64,000 bases of DNA from Corallococcus sp. GTDB taxonomy: Bacteria; Bacillota; Clostridia; Christensenellales; CAG-314. The translations under genes and the position numbers were made by a program. The notes beneath the pieces are model-generated. The model was given only the letters and a program-made list of their open reading frames with translations. It was not told the DNA's origin and did not search any database. Shown here piece after piece: positions 1 through 9,116 of the stretch; position 1 is the first letter of the stretch; each line of letters starts with the position of its first letter. The stretch is from the NCBI GenBank assembly GCA_023665205.1, contig JAMPEJ010000005.1, forward strand, positions 25,273 to 89,272, written 5' to 3'.

Positions 1-265
1 AACGTCAAACACAACAGCAGAACAAGACATATTAAATTTTTTGTCGTTTTTGTAGTAACCATATATGTACGCCACGCTGTCCGTCGCGGAAAAGTCCGCC
101 GGCTCGTCGGCACGCTAACGATTTATTTATGCAACCGACTTGCCGCACGACTTCCAAGCGTATTTGCAAAAATCCGTCGACCTACGTAACGTTCAACGTA
201 TGCCGACGCAAAATAGCGTTTAGTGTAAGCGCAAATTACTTAAACTTACCGATCACGCTGCGTTG
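1..265. other. Intergenic/edge region without a supported gene
   Basis: No convincing coding region, RNA or terminator is seen here. A minus-strand ATG at 28-30 opens a frame that runs off the window edge after ten codons, but no ribosome binding site precedes it, so it is not called. Confidence 0.4.
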
Positions 266-637
266 CTAGTTTTTGAAAGATTTTACAACGTCCTTTGCAA
301 CGTCGAAAATTTTGTTTGCAGTGCTTTCGCGGTCTGCCTCGATCACACGCACGCCCTCGCGGTCAATGACCAAAAATCCGACGGGAGTAAGACTTGCGCC
401 GCCGCCGCTGCCGCCGGCGAAATTAGCCAAAGAACCGTCTCCGATAAACTTTTTTGGTGGAACTTTGTTGCCGTATTCGCCGCCGCCCGCCATAAACGCA
501 AACGTGATTTGCGAAATAGGCATAATAGTCGTACCGTCCATAGTTACTATCGGCTTACCGATGATCGTATTTACTTCGGCGACCTTACTGAGATTAGAAA
601 CGGCGGTTTCCACAATATCGCTTATTTGTTGATCCAT
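266..637 (-). CDS. ytfJ: GerW/YtfJ-family sporulation protein
   Basis: A 123-residue cytoplasmic protein of the YtfJ (GerW) family, found in spore formers and needed for normal spore germination in Bacillus. The sequence shows the family layout: a short N-terminal helix, the IIGKPI-VTMDGTTIMPIS strand region, a glycine-rich central stretch (GGSGGGASLTPVGFLVI) and a C-terminal amphipathic helix. An AAGGAAGT ribosome binding site precedes the ATG. The gene lies 96 nt downstream of the DUF2953 gene and near scpAB, the usual clostridial arrangement. Length is typical or slightly short. The molecular role of the family is not firmly known; assignment to the family is strong. Confidence 0.9.
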   Translation of the reverse strand: MDQQISDIVETAVSNLSKVAEVNTIIGKPIVTMDGTTIMPISQITFAFMAGGGEYGNKVPPKKFIGDGSLANFAGGSGGGASLTPVGFLVIDREGVRVIEADRESTANKIFDVAKDVVKSFKN

Positions 638-733
638 ATTGCTTACTTCCTTTTGAAATTTGTTGTTTTTTTAAGTAAGACACATGCAATTTACAGTTGC
701 AACAGTCCGAAATACAGCAACTTTTTTTGCCGC

Positions 734-1246
734 TCATGCTTTCTTTCCTGTTTTAAGCGAATTCGCCCAAGAACGGAACATAGCGAGAAAAACTCCCGCA
801 AGGCTTACGCTCATACGTGCCTCTCCGTATATTGCAGTCGAATTAGCCATTTGCGTAGCAACGTGAATTTTACAGTTAGATAATGCGCAGGCAACCGTCG
901 TTGACATAAAAACCAGACCTTCCAAAATCACCATAGTTTGCGGACTTTGGACAATATAGTTTGTAGCAACGGTTACGTTTACGCTATCTACGACGACGGC
1001 TTTCAGATAAAATTTGCCGCCTTTCGGATCTATTTCCGGCAGATTGATTTTGGTATCCACCGAGCCTTGACAGTTAAGATATTTGCCGTTCAAAGTAAAT
1101 TTTTCATTAAAAAACGTTATATGAAAAATTTTAAGACGCACTATCAGCACTTTTTGAGCAAAGTTCAGACAAAATGCCACTCTTGCGCGAAGGGGCGCCA
1201 TAACAAGCACGGCAATAAACATTACGGTTGTCAGCGCAATTATCAT
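734..1246 (-). CDS. DUF2953-type membrane protein
   Basis: A protein of about 170 residues with one clear N-terminal membrane segment (MIIALTTVMFIAVLVMAPL), followed by a beta-rich region and a further hydrophobic C-terminal patch. In spore-forming Firmicutes a DUF2953 membrane protein typically sits next to ytfJ and scpAB, and size, position and hydrophobicity pattern fit. The reading frame is open upstream to a TTG at 1357, but the first ATG is at 1246, directly before the membrane segment, and I use it. Function is unknown; a sporulation role is inferred from the neighbourhood only. Confidence 0.6.
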   Translation of the reverse strand: MIIALTTVMFIAVLVMAPLRARVAFCLNFAQKVLIVRLKIFHITFFNEKFTLNGKYLNCQGSVDTKINLPEIDPKGGKFYLKAVVVDSVNVTVATNYIVQSPQTMVILEGLVFMSTTVACALSNCKIHVATQMANSTAIYGEARMSVSLAGVFLAMFRSWANSLKTGKKA

Positions 1247-1403
1247 AACCTTTGTTAGTGTGGATTTTCCGTATAAAAAATATACCTGTTTGAATATAAA
1301 TGAAAATCTACAACTTTTTCGAGCGCAGCGAGAAAAAATTCTGCATTTTTGCGACAATAATTATACGGAGTTTCCGCATATAAAAAATAAACAACTTTTT
1401 TTA

Positions 1404-1433
1404 TAAAAAAAAGCAACCGCAAATACGGTTGCT
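1404..1433 (-). terminator. Rho-independent terminator after scpB
   Basis: On the minus strand an eight-base-pair stem (AGCAACCG with CGGTTGCT, six-base loop) is followed by eight Ts. It lies about 30 nt past the scpB stop and separates the scp operon from DUF2953-ytfJ. Confidence 0.85.
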
Positions 1434-1462
1434 CAAAACAATGCCGACAAACTGCGGCAAGT

Positions 1463-2095
1463 CTATTCTACTACTTCCACTTCCTCATTCTGCAAAAACT
1501 CCGGTACTTGTTCTTCCTCCACCTTGTCGAACATCGGTTTTTCCACCGTCTTTACGGCAGTGTTTTCGTAGGAAATCTCTTTCAACTTGGCTAATAACGT
1601 TTCGTAGTCAGGCAGTTCCGTCACGTCTCCGATGGAAAACCGTTTCAAAAAATCGTCGGTAGTAGCAAAAAGTAAAGGCTTTCCGATAGTCTCTTTGTGC
1701 CCGACAGCCTCTATCATCCCAAGACGCGTAAGATTTTGTATGGAATAGGTGCAGTCGACCGCGCGCACTTCCTCAACTTCCAACCGAGTGACCGGCTGTT
1801 TGTAGGCAATGATAGCAAGAGTCTCCAACATAGCGTTGGTCAATTCCTTTTCCTTGATGGGATTCAAAACAGACTCCACTTCTTTGGAATACTCCGGATT
1901 TGTGGCAAACTGCAATTTTCCGTTGAAACGCAGCAAATGAATTCCGTTTTCTCCGCCGAAATCCGCCATAAGCTCGCTTACAGCCGCACGGAATTCCTTG
2001 TCGGAAACCTGCAATTTTTCTTTAATAAACTTTTCCTCCACGGCCTTGCCGGAAAGGAACAATATTGATTGTATAACGTTACTCAAACGACTCAT
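1463..2095 (-). CDS. scpB: Segregation and condensation protein B
   Basis: ScpB, a dimeric winged-helix kleisin partner that joins ScpA and SMC in the bacterial condensin complex for chromosome compaction and segregation. The 210-residue protein shows tandem winged-helix regions (about 1-85 and 90-160) with the characteristic ETLAIIAYKQPVTRLEVEEV segment. An acidic tail of about 40 residues (ending EEVEVVE) follows. It overlaps the end of scpA by 17 nt, which implies translational coupling, and a terminator follows directly. Identification is secure. Confidence 0.96.
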   Translation of the reverse strand: MSRLSNVIQSILFLSGKAVEEKFIKEKLQVSDKEFRAAVSELMADFGGENGIHLLRFNGKLQFATNPEYSKEVESVLNPIKEKELTNAMLETLAIIAYKQPVTRLEVEEVRAVDCTYSIQNLTRLGMIEAVGHKETIGKPLLFATTDDFLKRFSIGDVTELPDYETLLAKLKEISYENTAVKTVEKPMFDKVEEEQVPEFLQNEEVEVVE

Positions 2096-2888
2096 AATCG
2101 TCCTCCAAAACCGCTTTTATTTCATCGCTGCCTTCGCGCTTAGTCACGGTAAAATCTTCAAACAAATCCGCCTGCTCTACATCGATTATCTGTAATTTCA
2201 GCAACTCCAAAATTGCCAAAAACGTCGTAATGTACTCGTTTCGTCCGGTATCCTCTGTAAAGAGTTGTGAAAACTTGAAAGAGTTTTCCGTCGTGAGGAT
2301 ATCCCTCAAAAGTGCCATTTTCTGCGCAACGGAAAAACTTTCGCGGGTGATAGCGCGCGAGACGTTTTCCGCCTGAGCCTTGATTTGCATCTTCATCAAA
2401 AATTTGGAAAATGCTTCCATAAAGCCGTCTACGCTCAAATTTTCTTTGATGACGGAAACCTCTTTACCGACGTTTTTATCCGGCTCGCGGTAAAAACGGT
2501 CGACGTTTTCCTGTTCTTTCAGTTCGCCGACTATTTCCTTGAAAACCTTGTACTCCTCCAATTGACGGATAAGCACTTTTTCGGGAGATTCGTCGTCCGG
2601 ATTGAGTTCCTGCAATACGGGGATAAGCGCGCGAGCCTTGATTTCCAGCAAAGTTGCCGCCATTGCCATGTATTCGCCGGCCTTGTTGATATCTATTTCC
2701 GACAGTTGATCCATATATTGCAAAAACTGTTCGGTAACTTGAGAAACGAAAATATCCTTTATTTCTATCTTGTTGGCTTTTACAAGTTCCAAAAGCAAAT
2801 CGAGAGGCCCGTTAAAATTTGTAAGTTTCAGTTCCAACACCGACTGCTCGGTATCAAACATATACTGTTGAGCGTATTCTTCCGTCAT
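2079..2888 (-). CDS. scpA: Segregation and condensation protein A (kleisin)
   Basis: ScpA is the kleisin subunit that bridges the SMC heads and binds ScpB. The 269-residue product has the N-terminal hallmark FNGPLDLLLELVKANKIEI and the YMAMAATLLEIKARALIP helix, with a C-terminal winged-helix region. I start at the ATG at 2888, which overlaps the stop of the upstream protease gene in an ATGA junction. The open frame extends 40 codons further upstream, but that stretch is protease coding sequence in another frame. Together with scpB it completes the condensin accessory pair; smc itself is not in the window. Confidence 0.96.
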   Translation of the reverse strand: MTEEYAQQYMFDTEQSVLELKLTNFNGPLDLLLELVKANKIEIKDIFVSQVTEQFLQYMDQLSEIDINKAGEYMAMAATLLEIKARALIPVLQELNPDDESPEKVLIRQLEEYKVFKEIVGELKEQENVDRFYREPDKNVGKEVSVIKENLSVDGFMEAFSKFLMKMQIKAQAENVSRAITRESFSVAQKMALLRDILTTENSFKFSQLFTEDTGRNEYITTFLAILELLKLQIIDVEQADLFEDFTVTKREGSDEIKAVLEDDYESFE

Positions 2889-3607
2889 AGAATCAACCCC
2901 CAAAACTTGATAAATCCAAGTTGTATTTTGCCGCCTATCCAACGAACGTACCAATCGAGCGGCGAGAAACTTGACAGCGCCGGCACGTAGGAACACACTG
3001 TATCCCACACTAGCAAAAACAACATAATGTACAAACTGTATCTACGCAAAAAGCGCATAAAAGCGTTATTTTCCCCAGATAAGCTTGCGATAAGACGGTA
3101 GCCGTCCAACGGGAAAAGAGGAAGCAGATTGAACAACGCAAAAGAAACGTTCAGTACGACCATAAACTGACAAAACATATACAGACAGTACATTGCGTAG
3201 TATGCTGAGTTTTTGTCGGCAAACGTCATACCGCCGATCGCAACGAAAGGCAACGCAAAAACAAACGCCAACAGCAAATTGGTAAATACGCCTGCCAGCG
3301 ATACTGTAAAAGCGCCCCACCGCTTGTGCTTGAAATTGTTAGGATTGACGGGGACGGGACGCGCCCAGCCGAAACCCACCAAAAGCAGCATCAAAAAGCC
3401 TACGATATCGAAGTGCTTTACCGGGTTTATAGAAAGGCGCCCCATTGCCTTAGCTGTGCCGTCGCCGTTCCACAAAGCCACCAGACCGTGGGCAAGTTCG
3501 TGCAAGACAAGAGCAAACACCAGAGCGAATATAAAGGCAAGAACGTTTAGCAAACCTTCGCGGCAAACGCCGTCGCCGAAATTTGTCAGTAAATCATATA
3601 CGTACAT
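2885..3607 (-). CDS. Site-2 protease family (M50) membrane metalloprotease
   Basis: A polytopic intramembrane zinc metalloprotease of 240 residues. The HELAH motif (about residues 36-40) supplies two zinc ligands and the glutamate; the third ligand is the aspartate of NLLPLFPLDGYR, a variant of the NPxPxLDG motif. About five to six membrane segments are visible and there is no PDZ domain, as in the compact YdiL/YwhC-like group often found beside scpA in Clostridia. The substrate is unknown. The gene is translationally coupled to scpA through a 4-nt ATGA overlap. Confidence 0.88.
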   Translation of the reverse strand: MYVYDLLTNFGDGVCREGLLNVLAFIFALVFALVLHELAHGLVALWNGDGTAKAMGRLSINPVKHFDIVGFLMLLLVGFGWARPVPVNPNNFKHKRWGAFTVSLAGVFTNLLLAFVFALPFVAIGGMTFADKNSAYYAMYCLYMFCQFMVVLNVSFALFNLLPLFPLDGYRLIASLSGENNAFMRFLRRYSLYIMLFLLVWDTVCSYVPALSSFSPLDWYVRWIGGKIQLGFIKFWGLIL

Positions 3608-3840
3608 ACTTGTTTATTTTAGCAAAAAGCAAGCCAAAAGTCAACAAAAGCATAGGCATTAAGCAAGTTAGGGAAAAACAAATACTTTGCTAAACGTATG
3701 CGAATTTCTACACAATAAAATTTTGCAGATTGACGGCAACAGAGCCGCCGCGCCTATCCCCATTTAAGCATATTGCCAAAACGGTATGCCAACCGAAATT
3801 TTGCAGAAAAATGTTAAACGTTTGTAATGCCGAAAGCGAC
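3608..3840. other. Intergenic region
   Basis: Between the protease start and the lipoprotein terminator I see no gene, RNA or clear hairpin. It presumably carries the promoter of the protease-scpA-scpB operon, but no hexamer pair stands out. Confidence 0.4.
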
Positions 3841-3903
3841 AAAAAAGCAATCCCGCACTAAGGAGAAGGGAAAACGTCTCCGACGTGCAGAACTGCCTTT
3901 TTA
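3841..3903 (-). terminator. Long-stem terminator after the lipoprotein gene
   Basis: On the minus strand the segment just after the lipoprotein stop can fold into a stem of about 16 pairs including G-T wobbles. A small inner GGAGA/TCTCC hairpin sits on top, and six Ts follow (the A run at 3841-3846 on the plus strand). Confidence 0.65.
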
Positions 3904-3926
3904 GAGAAAACAATAACGATCCTTAA

Positions 3927-4472
3927 TTATTTTGTTGCGTTGATCGCAGCGTCAGTACCGATCCAAAGAACCTTGCCGTCTACGCCGTAGTTGATCACGT
4001 CCATCATTTTTTTGCTGGTTTCCAATGCTTCCAACGCTGATTTGTAAGCTTCCTCACCCATCGTATCTTTCATAGCGTCAAGAGCCGCTTTGCTAGCCTC
4101 ATAAGTGTCCTTTTGAGCCTTAACAAGTTTATCGTAATTATCGTACGCTTTCTTTGCCGTATCTTCGGTTTTGAACCAAATCATCATCAAAGTTTCGCCG
4201 ATGTCGTCCTCTTTTTCCGATTCCAAAGCAGCATTAAGTGCCGCGTCAACGTCTTCTACGCCAGCTCCGAGCATACTGGAAATCTGGCTGAGTCCGGGAA
4301 ATGCTGCAATTTCTGTAGCGTCTTTGGACGCCTCTACTTCGTAATTAGCCTTTTCCAAATTAGCCACTGCCGTTTCGTAATCAGTGTTGGGTTTCGGTGA
4401 GCAAGCAACCAGAGCCGTAAGAGCAAGCGCGCAAACCATAACCAACGCAAAGATTTTTGCAAGTTTTTTCAT
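3927..4472 (-). CDS. Predicted surface lipoprotein of unknown function
   Basis: A lipoprotein of 181 residues. It opens with KK and a hydrophobic signal ending in LTALVAC, a type II lipobox whose cysteine would be lipidated and anchored outside the membrane. The mature part is rich in alanine, lysine and glutamate and looks largely helical, with a coiled-coil-like stretch near EASKAALDAMKDTM. No domain is recognised. The start is the ATG at 4472, preceded by AAGGAG at good spacing; the frame extends 12 codons further upstream without a better site. The promoter upstream carries a nine-G tract in its spacer, suggesting phase-variable expression. A terminator follows, so the gene is likely monocistronic. 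Confidence 0.85.
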   Translation of the reverse strand: MKKLAKIFALVMVCALALTALVACSPKPNTDYETAVANLEKANYEVEASKDATEIAAFPGLSQISSMLGAGVEDVDAALNAALESEKEDDIGETLMMIWFKTEDTAKKAYDNYDKLVKAQKDTYEASKAALDAMKDTMGEEAYKSALEALETSKKMMDVINYGVDGKVLWIGTDAAINATK

Positions 4473-4518
4473 CTTTTTTGTTCTCCTTTTTGTGTTATCC
4501 ATTTTCAATGGTAATTAC

Positions 4519-4549
4519 ATTATACAGCGCATACCCCCCCCCGTGTCAA
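4519..4549 (-). promoter_or_regulatory. Lipoprotein promoter with a poly-G spacer
   Basis: On the minus strand a perfect TTGACA (-35, plus positions 4544-4549) and a perfect TATAAT (-10, 4519-4524) are separated by 19 nt. The spacer includes nine consecutive Gs (plus-strand Cs at 4534-4542). Both hexamers match consensus, but the spacer is two longer than the optimum. Slippage in the G tract would therefore change promoter strength. Confidence 0.75.
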
Positions 4550-4928
4550 CAGTTTTGCCTGATTTTTTTGAGAAATATGCTAAAATTTACCGTAAAAAGA
4601 TTATGAAATTACTGTGCGTAACGTACGAATAAATCAAAAAGTTGAAGCAAGAATACGTTTTCGGGAGAAGAAAACAAACAGACAAGGCGACTGCACAAAG
4701 GCAATCGCCTAGTTTAATTTATTGACTCTATTTTTAGCAGTTTATCATTGTCCGCTTGAAAACTGTGAACGCAGTGAGCCGCAGGAGCGATGACCTTCGA
4801 ACCGAAAAAACAGTTAAATTCGCTTAAAAGCGGCTCGGCAATTCTTGACCATCGTTTATATCTGCAATTGAATATTTTTCACTGCGAGCACTGCTAAGCC
4901 AAAGAGAAAGCATTAGGACTTTGCAACA
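4550..4928. other. Intergenic region with one weak hairpin
   Basis: No gene is supported. A hairpin with arms AGGCGA and TCGCCT occupies 4685-4710, and the minus strand beyond it is T-rich, so it could be a weak terminator. The right part grades into the dispersed repeat at 4929-5043. Confidence 0.4.
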
Positions 4929-5043
4929 CCCTACCCTTCCGCGAACGATCAAAGGGAGCGAAACGCTGAAAGCGAGGGCATTGCGTCTTGCTACAATATT
5001 GAGCATAAGCTAAATCAAGGCGACAAACGCAATGCCGGAGCAA
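4929..5043 (+). repeat. Dispersed hairpin repeat, copy A (divergent)
   Basis: This copy shares a layout with copies at 9423-9532, 58251-58371 and 59259-59515. A conserved segment (CGCGAACGA, then AAGGGAG, then AGCGAGGGCAT) leads into a hairpin whose arms here are GGCATTGCGT and ACGCAATGCC. It ends exactly at the dacF stop codon. Confidence 0.65.
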
Positions 5044-6180
5044 CTATATGATATCGAGAACGTAATCCCAGTAGGATTTTGTCGCGACGTCGGTTTTAGC
5101 GATCAAATCAACTTTTGCAATTTCTTTCCCGTTTGCGTCCACTAACGTTGCCTCACCGACTTTGTCGCCGGCCTTTAGGGGAGCGGCAACTTCGCCGGTT
5201 TTGTAGATGACTTGACAGTTTCCTTCCTCGCCCTTTTTGCCAAAGGCAATAAGTTTACCGTTAGCCGTTACGTCTACCGTTTTTTGCTTTCCGCCGCTGA
5301 CTGCAACGGGATCGACGGAAGTAGCGCCGTCCAGATACACCTTGCTTTCGTAGTTGGCAAAGGCGTAGTTGAACATATCCGAGACTTCCTTAAACCGCGT
5401 TTTGCTGTCCGTTGCACCGACTACTACGGATATGATGCGTGTATCTCCGCGCTTAGCCGTTGCCGCAAGACAATGCATCGCTTCGTTGGTGTAGCCGGTT
5501 TTTCCTCCGTCGCAGCCTTCGTAGAAGCGCACCAAACGGTTGGTGTTGGTCATGCCTGTAACGCGTCCGTCGGGATGAACGTAGTCTTCCATCCAAACGT
5601 TAGCGCACTCGAAGTAATGCGGATGTTGGATCACTTGCGCCAACATTGCGGCGACGTCCTTTGCGCAGGAAAATTGCGACACGTGAGGCAAACCCGTGCA
5701 GTTTTCAAAATGAGTGGCGACAAGGCCCAATTCTTCGGCTTTCGTGTTCATCTTGGCAACGAAGTTTTCCACACTGCCGCTGACGTGTTCCGCCAAGGCA
5801 ACGCAGCTGTCGTTGGCAGAACAGACGATTACGGATTTGACAAGATTGCCCAATTTGTGCGTCGTGTTGGCATCCAAAAATACCTGCGAACCGCCCATTG
5901 AGGCGGCGTTAGCGCTTACAAATACGTCGTCCTCCAAACTTGCCGCACCGTTGTCTACGGCATCGTAAACTACAAGCAAAGTCATAAGTTTGGTCATACT
6001 GGCTATAGGACGCTTTTCTGTAGCGTTCTTTTCAAAAATAAGTTGTCCGTCCTCAGACATCAAATACGCTTCCTTGGCGGTGACGCTGACGGGAGCGGCT
6101 GCCTGCGCGCATGCAAACGTAGGCACAAGCAAACACGCCGCAAGCGTCAAACACAAGGCTGTAAGAATAATTTTCTTCAT
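5044..6180 (-). CDS. dacF: D-alanyl-D-alanine carboxypeptidase, DacF type (PBP, S11 family)
   Basis: A secreted or membrane-associated low-molecular-weight penicillin-binding protein that trims the terminal D-Ala from peptidoglycan stem peptides. The 378-residue protein has a signal peptide (cleavage near TFACAQA). The three S11 active-site motifs are all present: SMTK (61-64), SAN (121-123) and KTG (227-229), followed by the C-terminal beta-rich PBP5-C-like domain. DacF-type enzymes act in spore cortex formation, which fits the neighbouring sporulation genes and deoB, as in the Bacillus dacF-drm region. All catalytic residues are intact. The stop codon abuts a dispersed repeat. Confidence 0.94.
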   Translation of the reverse strand: MKKIILTALCLTLAACLLVPTFACAQAAAPVSVTAKEAYLMSEDGQLIFEKNATEKRPIASMTKLMTLLVVYDAVDNGAASLEDDVFVSANAASMGGSQVFLDANTTHKLGNLVKSVIVCSANDSCVALAEHVSGSVENFVAKMNTKAEELGLVATHFENCTGLPHVSQFSCAKDVAAMLAQVIQHPHYFECANVWMEDYVHPDGRVTGMTNTNRLVRFYEGCDGGKTGYTNEAMHCLAATAKRGDTRIISVVVGATDSKTRFKEVSDMFNYAFANYESKVYLDGATSVDPVAVSGGKQKTVDVTANGKLIAFGKKGEEGNCQVIYKTGEVAAPLKAGDKVGEATLVDANGKEIAKVDLIAKTDVATKSYWDYVLDII

Positions 6181-6470
6181 AATTCCTCTCCTTTTTGCGG
6201 TTAGTATTTGCAGTTACGCAAGCAATATGCACAAATACAAACGGTAAGTAAAAGAGAAGGCAAACGCGTACTTTATTGCAGAGTTTTGTTTTAACCGCCA
6301 AATATAACAGCGCCGAAAGGCTGTTTGTAAGCCTAACGACGCTATTCTAAAAAACATTTCTGCGCTGTATTTGACGCTTGGCAGCAGAAAATATATTGCG
6401 TTTTTGTCGGAAACGACGAGAGTTTTCGTTACGGAAAATTTTGCAAATACAAAAATTCAATGCAAGTTTT

Positions 6471-6809
6471 TTAGGAATCGTACTTGTACGGAATCTTGTT
6501 TTTGCGTTCGCCTTTGAGATTTATTATGTACCCGCCCTCTACCTTGCACCACCAGCGCGGGTCGTTTTTGCACAAGTAGGAAAGCAGTTGCTCGTCGGTA
6601 ACTGTACTTTCTTCCACGACTTCCAAGTCGCCCACATATATTTCGCAAATATTCACATTTTCATACTCATCGTTTGTTTCAAACAAAACCTCAAATGTTC
6701 CAAAACGAATTTCCGGCAAATTTATCCAACCAATATCCCCTTGATGAATATTTTCTTTGAGATATTTCGATCTGTCTACTAATACTCGTACCTTGTCGTT
6801 GTATTTCAT
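6471..6809 (-). CDS. Hypothetical protein
   Basis: A small soluble protein of 112 residues that I do not recognise. The N-terminal MKYNDKVRVLVDR and following QGDIGWINLPEI suggest a short beta-barrel, SH3-like or DUF4926-like fold, as in some immunity or housekeeping proteins. Acidic residues are frequent and there is no signal or membrane segment. It stands alone, about 290 nt downstream of the dacF start on the same strand. A purine-rich GGGATGGAGAG precedes the ATG. It is judged real from codon pattern and binding site; function is unknown. Confidence 0.65.
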   Translation of the reverse strand: MKYNDKVRVLVDRSKYLKENIHQGDIGWINLPEIRFGTFEVLFETNDEYENVNICEIYVGDLEVVEESTVTDEQLLSYLCKNDPRWWCKVEGGYIINLKGERKNKIPYKYDS

Positions 6810-7192
6810 TTTTTATCTCTCCATCCCGCAAAAATAGTGTTTGCTTTTAATTTCCCGTTAGGGAAAACTATTTACGAAAAATTTTTCATAAAACAAAAAT
6901 TCTCGATATTTGCACAACGAAAAAACGACTTGATTCACAAAGAAAAAAACGCACATTATATCCGCACTGCATCGGCGGTATCCCAAAGCGCAGTTGAAAA
7001 AGCCCGAATCAACTGCGCATACGCATCGTAATTTTTTTGCCGCGCGCCATACGGTAAATACGTGCAAATAAGAGGACAAGCGGCAATGCAGACGGCACGT
7101 CGAGGCAGTCAACTCCGTTGTGCGCAAAAAAAACCGCCGTCAAACACATTTGCCGACGAACGGTATTTATATTATTGCAACTGCAAAATGAC
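6810..7192. other. Intergenic region, nothing recognised
   Basis: About 380 nt between deoB and the hypothetical gene. Short open frames on both strands lack binding sites and recognisable sequence. No strong terminator or RNA is seen. Confidence 0.4.
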
Positions 7193-8341
7193 CTAACGCG
7201 TTATTCGTTCCCAAACGGACTTGGGACCGCCGCCGATACCCAGTTGTTCTTTAATCGTATCGCAGATTACGTCAAATCCTTTTATCGTGCCGAGGTTTGT
7301 AGGAACAACGTCGCAACCGTATACAAGCAAAGGCGTGTACTCGCGCGTATGGTCGGTATGAGCCTTATGCGTCGGATCGCAGCCGTGATCTCCGGTAACG
7401 TACAGCACGTCGTCGTGCTTCATAATTTTGATCAACTCCGCCACTTTCGCGTCGATTTCTTCCAGCGCTTCCGCATAGCCGAAAACGTCGCGACGATGCC
7501 CGTACTTCATATCCGTATCGACTAGGTTGACAAAAACCAATCCGTCGAAACTTTCCTTAGCAATTTCTATCGTCCTGTTCAGTCCGTCCAAATTGCTTGA
7601 AGTATGTATGCTGCGCGTAATGCCCTGACCGTTGAATATATACTCGATTTTTCCTACGGCAACGCTCTCCATACCTGCGTCTTTTACAAAGTCCAAAACG
7701 GTTTTTGCAGGAGGATTGAGCGAATAATCTTTGCGTTCCGAAGTGCGTGTAAAGGGGTATTCTCCGGTAAACGGACGCGCAATAACGCGGCCAACGGCGT
7801 ATTTTCCGGTGCAAAGAGCACGCGCCTTCTCGCACATACCGTAAAGGTCGTCGATCGTATACTTGTCCATATGTACGGCAATTTGCAACACGCTGTCCGC
7901 AGAAGTGTACACTATAGGGCAGCCGGTTTTCAGGTGCTCGATGCCGAAATCCTTGATGACTTCCGTTCCGCTGTAAGGCTTGTTGCAAAGAACCTTTGTG
8001 CCAAGGGCTTTTTCCAATTTGGAAATAAAATCTTTGGGAAAACCGTTAGGAAATGTGGGCAAAAACTCTTTGGTGATAACGCCGGCCATTTCCCAATGCC
8101 CTACCGTTGTGTCCTTGCCTTTGGAAAGTTCCTCCAAACGGGCGTAGGCGCCGGCAGGTTCGCGATCGTCGTTGTACGTGCCGTCAATATTGTATAGTCC
8201 CAGTTCCTGCAAGGTGGGGACGTTAAGGTCGTAGGCGTGGCGAATATTTTTGAGCGTGTTTGCTCCTGCATCGCCAAACAAATTACAATCGGGCATTGCG
8301 CCGATACCGAAACCGTCTATAACCAAAATAAAGGCTCTCAT
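7193..8341 (-). CDS. deoB: Phosphopentomutase
   Basis: DeoB interconverts ribose-1-phosphate and ribose-5-phosphate (and the deoxy forms) in nucleoside salvage. It is a cytoplasmic metalloenzyme of the alkaline phosphatase superfamily. The 382-residue protein shows DGFGIGAMPD at the N-terminus, TVGHWEM, DTDMKYGHRRD, GDHGCDPT and THTDHTREYTPLL, which carry the two-manganese site and the phosphorylated threonine region. The ATG at 8341 follows AGAGAGG at correct spacing; the longer frame to 8419 has no support. Proximity to dacF and a SpoIIM-like gene mirrors the Bacillus spoIIM-ripX-drm-punA-dacF region. Confidence 0.96.
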   Translation of the reverse strand: MRAFILVIDGFGIGAMPDCNLFGDAGANTLKNIRHAYDLNVPTLQELGLYNIDGTYNDDREPAGAYARLEELSKGKDTTVGHWEMAGVITKEFLPTFPNGFPKDFISKLEKALGTKVLCNKPYSGTEVIKDFGIEHLKTGCPIVYTSADSVLQIAVHMDKYTIDDLYGMCEKARALCTGKYAVGRVIARPFTGEYPFTRTSERKDYSLNPPAKTVLDFVKDAGMESVAVGKIEYIFNGQGITRSIHTSSNLDGLNRTIEIAKESFDGLVFVNLVDTDMKYGHRRDVFGYAEALEEIDAKVAELIKIMKHDDVLYVTGDHGCDPTHKAHTDHTREYTPLLVYGCDVVPTNLGTIKGFDVICDTIKEQLGIGGGPKSVWERITR

Positions 8342-8540
8342 ATAAATACCTCTCTCTTCTATTCGCTGTAAAATGCAAAAATCTACGGACTTGCAAAAAC
8401 GCGCGACGTAAAATATCATTTTCCAAAATACTGCCGAAACTTAGCAACCGAAGTAATGCCGTTAAATCGCAAACAAAAGCGAACGCGTTGGAAAAAGATT
8501 ATTACGTTACGATTATATCAAATATTTTTATTTTTAACAA

Positions 8541-9116
8541 TCAAATTAGAGCAGTTAGCGGACGCAACAACACAAAAATAAGCAATAATTTGACGATAGC
8601 CGCCGCAAACTGCAAGATTATTACAGGTTTGCAAGAACCGATAATTTGCTTGAAGTTGTTATTACAAGCGTCGTCCGCCCATATAAAAAAGCAACACAAA
8701 GTGTTGACGGCAAGTTCCGTCGCAAGCAGTACAAGAGCATATACGATCGCCCACACACCCACGCACGTAAATGCTGCGCCGACGTTTGCGCCAAAATAAA
8801 ATGCCCACAAAAACGCCGCAAAGATACACAAAAATTTAGTTTGACGCCACACGGAAAACAGACAGAGCAACGCCGACAAGACCGCCGCCGAAAGCAAAAA
8901 AGCTAGCATAACGGAAAAGAAACCGCCGTAAAGCAACTTACAAGCATAGTCGTACCTGTTGTAGTACCACCAATTGTAATTGGAAATACAAAACACTGTG
9001 ACACCGAGAGCCACTCCCAAAATAGCAAAAACACCGCACGCCACCGCCTTGGTTTTGTTAGTGCGGAACAATTGCAAAATATCGTCTAAATAATGTCTGA
9101 AAGAAAACGCGCCCAT
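8541..9116 (-). CDS. Polytopic membrane protein, possible SpoIIM
   Basis: A hydrophobic protein of about 191 residues with five likely membrane segments after an amphipathic N-terminus (LDDILQLFRTNKTKA). Size, topology and the basic residues before segment one (NKTKAVACGVFAILGVALG) resemble SpoIIM, the membrane component of the engulfment complex DMP. The location beside deoB and dacF, as in Bacillus, supports this. Sequence identity cannot be established by eye. The start is uncertain: ATG codons at 9116 and 9152 both lack a clear binding site. Confidence 0.5.
   Translation of the reverse strand: MGAFSFRHYLDDILQLFRTNKTKAVACGVFAILGVALGVTVFCISNYNWWYYNRYDYACKLLYGGFFSVMLAFLLSAAVLSALLCLFSVWRQTKFLCIFAAFLWAFYFGANVGAAFTCVGVWAIVYALVLLATELAVNTLCCFFIWADDACNNNFKQIIGSCKPVIILQFAAAIVKLLLIFVLLRPLTALI

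Noticed and set aside
1..30. Possible start of a minus-strand gene leaving the window (ten codons)
   Set aside because: Too short to judge and without a Shine-Dalgarno sequence.
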